In this document: in pieces, positions 31,855 through 34,558 of the stretch
Layout: each line of letters begins with the position of its first letter
Numbering within the stretch: position 1 is the stretch's first letter
Assembly (NCBI RefSeq): GCF_000003605.2
Contig: NW_003130855.1
Span: 1,236 to 35,793, forward strand
Reading direction: 5' to 3'
Length of the DNA: 34,558 bases
Source: Saccoglossus kowalevskii
Lineage: Eukaryota > Hemichordata > Enteropneusta > Harrimaniidae
Program-made: the position numbers and the translations under genes
Notes under the pieces: generated by a model
The model's database searches: none
What the model was told of the DNA's origin: nothing
What the model saw: the letters and a program-made list of their open reading frames with translations, nothing else

Positions 31855-31984
31855 ATAACGTCCACAGTCGTCGGAACGCTACGTGTTTGATACGGGTCCC
31901 GTGCGACGTGCACAACCCGGGTAAAATACAATGCTTGTTTACACGGAATGTAATCAAGCGCAGCGCGACGACCGCCGTTTTAGT
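31855..31984 (+). mobile_element. Family B MITE, copy B5
   Basis: CAGTCGTCGGAACGCTACGT, TTGATACGGGTCCCGTGCGA and CGTGCACAACCCGG correspond to the family core. CTTGTTTACACGGAATGTAA and GCAGCGCGACGACCGCCGTT are the right end. The sequence has drifted but is full length. Confidence 0.65.
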
Positions 31985-33098
31985 AAAATATATAACACTG
32001 AGAGTAAGTATGGGCATTATAATTGAGAGGCTATGCGAAGTTCAGATTGATTTTTAAATTTGTATCGTTTGTTCCATCGGTGACGTTAGGTGTCTTCTGT
32101 GATAATTGTGGTCATGGCTTTCTTAAAATATATAACATGGTATAGTTTATTGCATAGTTTATTAAAATACAGCAGTATACAATGACATAACCAAAGAGGT
32201 GTACAGCATCCTTAACCTCACCAAGTTTCGCACCGTTTACGAGTTCTAATGTTCAACTGAGGGCGTACTATATCCAACAGGTCATGGTTCCACGCGCCGC
32301 ACCTCTAAATTCGTCTTATACTGCTCCTTTTTGTGGCAGCTCGTGGTCATCGAACCTAAACCGATTTTAGAGTAATCCCATTACACACCCAGAAAAGCAA
32401 ACATAGAGCATTATACACAGAGGCTGGTTCCTGGAATCCAGCATGATGTTTTTCCTGGATCAGGATCAAGACTTGCCGCCTATAATTCAATAGTACGATT
32501 CTCCTCACGGCTGTTTCATAATGATACTTCTGTGTATTATTGAGTGGAGACCAACCTAATATGGAATAACGTGACCGTACATATAATTGAAGCCGGTATT
32601 AACATGTTTCTTTTGCAATCCGTAACACATGTTGTCATGACTACATCACGGAAATCATATTCAGTATTAACAATTTCCATTGCTCGGGGATTTGTCGGAG
32701 TTTTCTGAAACATAGAAGACATGCTCACATCCGTCTACGAGAGTGGGGTTTACTGTTATTAAGTACTGTTTGTAGTTCTGGGCTGTTGATCTTTGTTGAA
32801 GTGGATTAAAACTTTTTTTTTTCAATTATGAGTGACCGGGTAACCACCATCCTCGTAACCTGTCTCTCTCGGAATATACAGTGTATAGTTGTCCGCCAGC
32901 TGTGGTATAGATCATTAATACCATTACAGAAAATTCCATGGAAATCTTGTAGTTGGGCCGGTGGGGGTGTGTCCACGGTGTGGGGGAATGTTAAGAGGAG
33001 AAAAATTAAACTGACTCAGGTGAATGCAATAACCGATGTTTTAAATAATATTACTTACTTAGCACAGAAAATAACAAAATAGTCTTGCTAAAATAAAA
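31985..33098. other. Non-coding stretch
   Basis: No gene recognised. Frames at 32537-32728 (minus) and 32828-33082 (plus, 84 codons) have no domain I recognise. Confidence 0.35.
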
Positions 33099-33173
33099 TC
33101 CCTCACCAGGATTGAACTCCCCATCGCTCGAACCCACGGTAGTTCATGCACAGTCTACAATTCTACTCGCTAC
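33099..33173 (-). repeat. tRNA-like (SINE-type) sequence
   Basis: On the minus strand the sequence reads TAGCGAGTAGA at the start, which resembles an RNA polymerase III A box (TRGYNNARNNGG). About 25 nt later comes TGGGTTCGAGC, close to a B box (GGTTCGANNCC), and then AGTTCAATCCTGGTGAGGG, a second B-box-like arm. No clean cloverleaf with a good acceptor stem is visible, so a tRNA-derived SINE head or tRNA pseudogene is more likely than a working tRNA. Confidence 0.4.
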
Positions 33174-33483
33174 CGATACATTCATAAATAGAAAACGTTC
33201 TGTAAAACTGAAATATCATTATCATTCAAAAACAAACAAACAATTATTCAACATGCACAAATAGCAAGTCTAGCAACAATTTGAACTATCGTCGTAAGAG
33301 GGCGCTCGACTCGTCACCAGACTCGACTCCCAATAAATGGTGGCACTATGCTACCGGTGTTTCAATAATGCACTAGTCTATTCTATACTATTCCAATCAT
33401 AGTTCAACTTGAACTTGAATAATGACCATTTGAGAAACCAATCGACACAATAAACTTTCATTGTGCAAGACAAAATAAATAAA

Positions 33484-33920
33484 AAAATGGCTGCCAGTCA
33501 GTCATCTTGGGTTGGATCATGGTAGTACCTTCCATGGCTGGATCAAGGCACTGATACACTTTCGGTGATGTACAGAGTGAAGTCAATGTCAAGTTTTAAC
33601 CCAATGGAATTAGTGTGAATTAGAGATATAAGCAGAACTGTGCAATTCACAATGCAACACAATGCCAATCATTTTAAATACGATCACAACACAAATTGGC
33701 TTGCATCTAAAAAAAACAAATAAACAAAGTTGACAACAAATAATTATTTTTGATGTACAAAATAGCCGCCAGTCAGCCAATTTCTAACAAATCGCGTAAG
33801 TGCCTTATTAGTCCAATCGGTTAGCCGAATGGTTTTGTCGTGGGTCAAAATACATTGTGTGACAGTTCTGTTCCTGTAATATAGGCCAAATAAGTCATAT
33901 TTCAGAGAAAATGTGCTTCT
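33484..33920 (+). repeat. Diverged satellite-type units, second locus
   Basis: Heads at 33484 (AAAATGGCTGCCAGTCAGTC), 33658 (CACAATGCCAATCATTTTAA) and 33759 (AAAATAGCCGCCAGTCAGCC) match the heads of the 13803-14405 array. Spacing is irregular (174 and 101 bp), so this copy is more decayed. Confidence 0.5.
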
Positions 33921-34169
33921 ATTAAAGACGTGCTGCTAATAGAGAAAAGTTGGTAGTCTATGTAAAGATCAATTCAGAAGGTGTACATGATGAATACTTT
34001 AGATGTGTACATAATGCAGACCAGCCTAATCTTCCATTCTGGGAATTCTGGGATAAGGCGATCCCCCGGTTGGATAAATTTTCTACAGAGGTAATTGGTA
34101 CGTGAGGCCAGTTTTGACAGTACCATCACCAGTGCAAGTGATTCAATCATGATATGCACGTGACTGACT

Positions 34170-34231
34170 TTAAAGCGGGAGGGTCTTTAACACGCTATGG
34201 CCATCTGACGCATGCGCAGGTGACGCTTTAA
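34170..34231 (-). mobile_element. Family A MITE, copy A6 (internally deleted, 54-bp core)
   Basis: TTAA at 34170-34173 and 34228-34231 flanks a 54-bp core. The left end AGCGGGAGGGTC joins straight to TTTAACACGCTATGGCCATC and then TGACGCATGCGCAGGTGACG. Both termini are kept and about 100 bp of the interior is gone. Confidence 0.8.
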
Positions 34232-34503
34232 GTGTATGGTATACAGAAGTTTCAGGTAACTTCACATACTACCTGATATATATTCTCAGTATGAGAATTT
34301 CAATAAAACTATGCGCAGTCATTTACTCACCTTAACTTCAGAGAAGAAGTGGAACTGGTCTATAAACACTCACCCCAGTTGTTACATGCTTATACTCCAT
34401 TCTTTAACTGGATATTTACCATTCTTGTTAATGTTTGGGAGGGATGCTCATCTGCCAGTTTAGAATTTTTTAGAAAATGAGCTGACAATTGTTCCATGTC
34501 AAT

Positions 34504-34558
34504 TTAAAGTGGCAGGGTCGTCACCTGTGCATGCGCGGGAAGGCTCATCAGTAGACGC
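34504..34558 (-). mobile_element. Family A MITE, copy A7 (runs off window end)
   Basis: TTAA at 34504-34507, then AGTGGCAGGGTCGTCACCTG and TGCATGCGCGGGAAGGCTCA, then the CAGTAGACGC block. About 45-55 bp are missing between GCGCGGGAA and GGCTCAT relative to A2. The right end lies beyond the window. Confidence 0.8.

Overview
The window looks like gene-poor, transposon-dense nuclear DNA from a metazoan, most likely a marine invertebrate. It has no bacterial gene organisation and no operons. The longest open frame is 137 codons, which is about what chance gives in AT-rich DNA, and CpG is not obviously depleted. Most recognisable content is short inverted-repeat (MITE-like) elements, minisatellites, foldbacks and decayed transposon or helicase coding remnants. 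Bivalve, lancelet, brachiopod or cnidarian are all possible; I cannot fix the phylum.

Reading by eye, I grouped the repeats into families that recur inside the window. Family A (seven copies, TTAA-flanked, core about 157 bp when complete) lies at 7.0, 7.7, 13.3, 29.7, 30.0, 34.2 and 34.5 kb. Family B (five copies, termini AGGG..GGTCGTC, TTAA target) lies at 15.5, 16.2, 27.3, 30.8 and 31.9 kb. Family C (two copies, about 270 bp) lies at 5.4 and 27.0 kb. Family D (about 120-215 bp, ends reading TA-GGG) lies at 0.2, 22.6, 24.8, 27.7 and 29.0 kb. Family E is a single piggyBac-like element at 21.9 kb. Family F is a self-palindromic unit centred on GGTACGTACC at 5.3 and 18.3 kb. Two loci (13.8-14.4 and 33.5-33.9 kb) carry diverged units headed by an AAAATGGCCGCCAGT-type motif.

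Layout: 0-3 kb holds a family D element and a foldback. 3.0-3.7 kb holds a tandem array of about 114-bp units with repeated CCAAT and TGACG motifs. 5.3-5.7 kb has F and C side by side. 7.0-7.9 kb has two opposed A copies. 11.2 and 13.0 kb hold minisatellites. 13.3-14.4 kb has an A copy and the diverged satellite. 15.2-16.3 kb has a 33-T tract, two B copies and a RecQ-helicase-like fragment. 16.3-21.8 kb is mostly featureless. 21.9-30.2 kb is a dense element cluster. 30.5-31.0 kb is a broken reverse-transcriptase remnant split by a B element. 31.0-34.6 kb holds B, a tRNA-like sequence, satellite units and two A copies.

No complete, confidently functional protein-coding gene was found. The only coding signals I trust are the reverse-transcriptase remnant and, less firmly, the RecQ-like fragment. 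Three exon-like stretches (18.8, 25.0 and 28.7 kb) are listed at low confidence. The clearest biological point is that the B element sits in the RT remnant at a reconstructable TTAA site, which supports TTAA target use by families A and B.
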